A stretch of DNA of 30,596 nucleotides, taken from positions 1-30,596 of the forward strand of contig DASWIE010000120.1 of the NCBI GenBank assembly GCA_036397815.1. Reading direction: 5' to 3'. Within the stretch, counting starts at the first letter, position 1. The number at the start of each line of letters is the position of its first letter. This document shows, in pieces, positions 30,020 through 30,596 of this stretch. Position numbers and translations under genes: made by a program. The notes under the pieces are model-generated. The model was not told the DNA's origin and did no database searches. It saw only the letters and a program-made list of their open reading frames with translations. This DNA is from DASQFY01 sp036397815. GTDB taxonomy: Bacteria; Chloroflexota; Limnocylindria; QHBO01.

Positions 30020-30596
30020 ATGAAGCGCATTCTCATTCTCGGCGGAGGCGTCGGGGGAACGCTGACCGCCAATCTGCTCATCAGGAAGCTGCGCCGCCAG
30101 ATCAAGGCCGGCGAGGTGACGATCACGGTCGTCGACCAGACCGGCCAACACACCTACCAGCCCGGATTCATGTATATCGCCATGGGCGGCGAGCGGGCCG
30201 AGGGCCTCCAGCGCCCCGAGCGGGGACTGCTCGACCCACGGATCGCGCTGGTGGTGGGGGAGGTCCAGAAGATTGACGAGAAGCGACGCCTTGTCCACCT
30301 CGCCGACGGCGAGCGACTCGCCTACGACTACCTGGTCCTGGCCACCGGGTCACGCATCGTGCCTGAGGCGATCGAGCACTTCGACACCGAGGCCCAGCAC
30401 TTCTACACGGCCGAGGCGGCGCTCGAGCTCCGCGAGGCGCTCGACGCCTTCACCGGCGGTCGGATCGTGATCGGCATCGCCGGCATGCCGTACAAGTGCC
30501 CGCCGGCGCCGCTCGAGGTCGCATTCCTCATCGAGGCGGAGCTCCGCCAGCGCGGCCTGCGCGAGCGGTCCGAGCTGCACTTCTGCTCGCCGATCG
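30020..30596 (+). CDS. SQR-like FAD/NAD(P)-dependent oxidoreductase, 5' part (runs off the window)
   Basis: The first 192 residues are visible. They begin with KRILILGGGVGGTLTANLL, the FAD-binding Rossmann loop, followed by VVDQTGQHTYQPGFMYIAMG, and YDYLVLATGSRIVPEA, the second dinucleotide-fold motif. The segment GMPYKCPPAPLEVAFLIEAEL contains Cys160, at the position of the redox-active Cys of sulfide:quinone oxidoreductases and flavocytochrome c sulfide dehydrogenases. No signal peptide. GAGGAGG lies a few bases before the ATG. In the cassette it would oxidise sulfide (or a persulfide) and pass sulfane sulfur to the TusA/DsrE proteins, but the full catalytic Cys set and membrane-binding C-terminus are outside the window. 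Confidence 0.88.
   Translation, partial: MKRILILGGGVGGTLTANLLIRKLRRQIKAGEVTITVVDQTGQHTYQPGFMYIAMGGERAEGLQRPERGLLDPRIALVVGEVQKIDEKRRLVHLADGERLAYDYLVLATGSRIVPEAIEHFDTEAQHFYTAEAALELREALDAFTGGRIVIGIAGMPYKCPPAPLEVAFLIEAELRQRGLRERSELHFCSPI

Noticed and set aside
29222..30298. 358-codon open frame on the minus strand over the DsrE2-TusA region
   Set aside because: Antisense shadow of three supported genes, with His/Asp/Leu-rich composition and no recognisable domain.
1..30596. CRISPR arrays, tRNA/rRNA genes, insertion sequences, integrase or attachment sites
   Set aside because: No regularly spaced repeats, transposase or integrase motifs, or tRNA-like cloverleaf with a CCA-proximal T-loop were recognised by eye on either strand. 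A covariance-model scan was not possible.

Overview
This is a gene-dense, high-GC bacterial segment with no rRNA, tRNA, CRISPR array or insertion sequence that I could see. Gene content (class III/IV-type PHA synthase with a PadR regulator, tandem DUF4389 protein, group 3b-type NiFe hydrogenase, split pyruvate:ferredoxin oxidoreductase, membrane-bound ferritin, TusA/DsrE cassette) and base composition suggest an environmental Chloroflexota or an actinobacterium-like lineage. That placement is inference; there is no phylogenetic marker in the window.

Layout. (1) 1-5082, plus strand: the 3' end of a squalene-cyclase-like/prenyltransferase-repeat protein, a tandem DUF4389 membrane protein, a DsbB-TlpA thiol-redox pair, then a stress group of Hsp20, a two-CBS protein and a ferritin-VIT1 membrane protein (MbfA type). 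(2) 5188-6211, minus: a small membrane protein and a flavodoxin. (3) 6376-13432, minus: a tightly overlapped hydrogenase operon. In transcription order it encodes a stand-alone cyclic-nucleotide-binding domain, a fused beta-gamma (FeS plus FAD/NAD(P)/2Fe-2S) subunit, the small and large NiFe subunits, the maturation endopeptidase, HypC, an EamA-type transporter and a DUF6390-type protein. (4) 13512-17661, minus: pyruvate:ferredoxin oxidoreductase split into two genes with a two-CBS-domain gene wedged between them by ATGA overlaps on both sides. (5) 17767-23351, minus: CoA-transferase, NAD(P)-malic enzyme, thiolase PhaA, acetoacetyl-CoA reductase PhaB and a phasin. (6) 23468-25305, plus: PadR regulator, a very short PhaE/PhaR-like subunit and PhaC, divergent from the phasin across a palindrome that covers the phasin -10 box. 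(7) 25391-27857, minus: a Tat-exported multicopper oxidase behind a cysteine-bearing receiver-like protein. (8) 28101-30596, plus: an ArsR regulator heading a DsrE-TusA-DsrE2-TusA-SQR-like sulfur-trafficking cassette that runs off the end.

How it fits together. From 23351 down to 6376 about 17 kb is on one strand and reads as one carbon/electron module. Malate is decarboxylated to pyruvate, pyruvate is oxidised to acetyl-CoA plus reduced ferredoxin, acetyl-CoA goes to polyhydroxybutyrate (NADPH sink) or to acetate via CoA transfer, and a bidirectional NAD(P)-linked hydrogenase can dispose of or supply electrons. Candidate sensors sit inside the module: a cNMP-binding protein with no DNA-binding domain leading the hydrogenase genes, and a CBS pair inside the PFOR genes. 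I regard this as the most interesting part of the window. Individual enzymes belong to known families; their arrangement and the embedded sensor proteins are what deserve attention.
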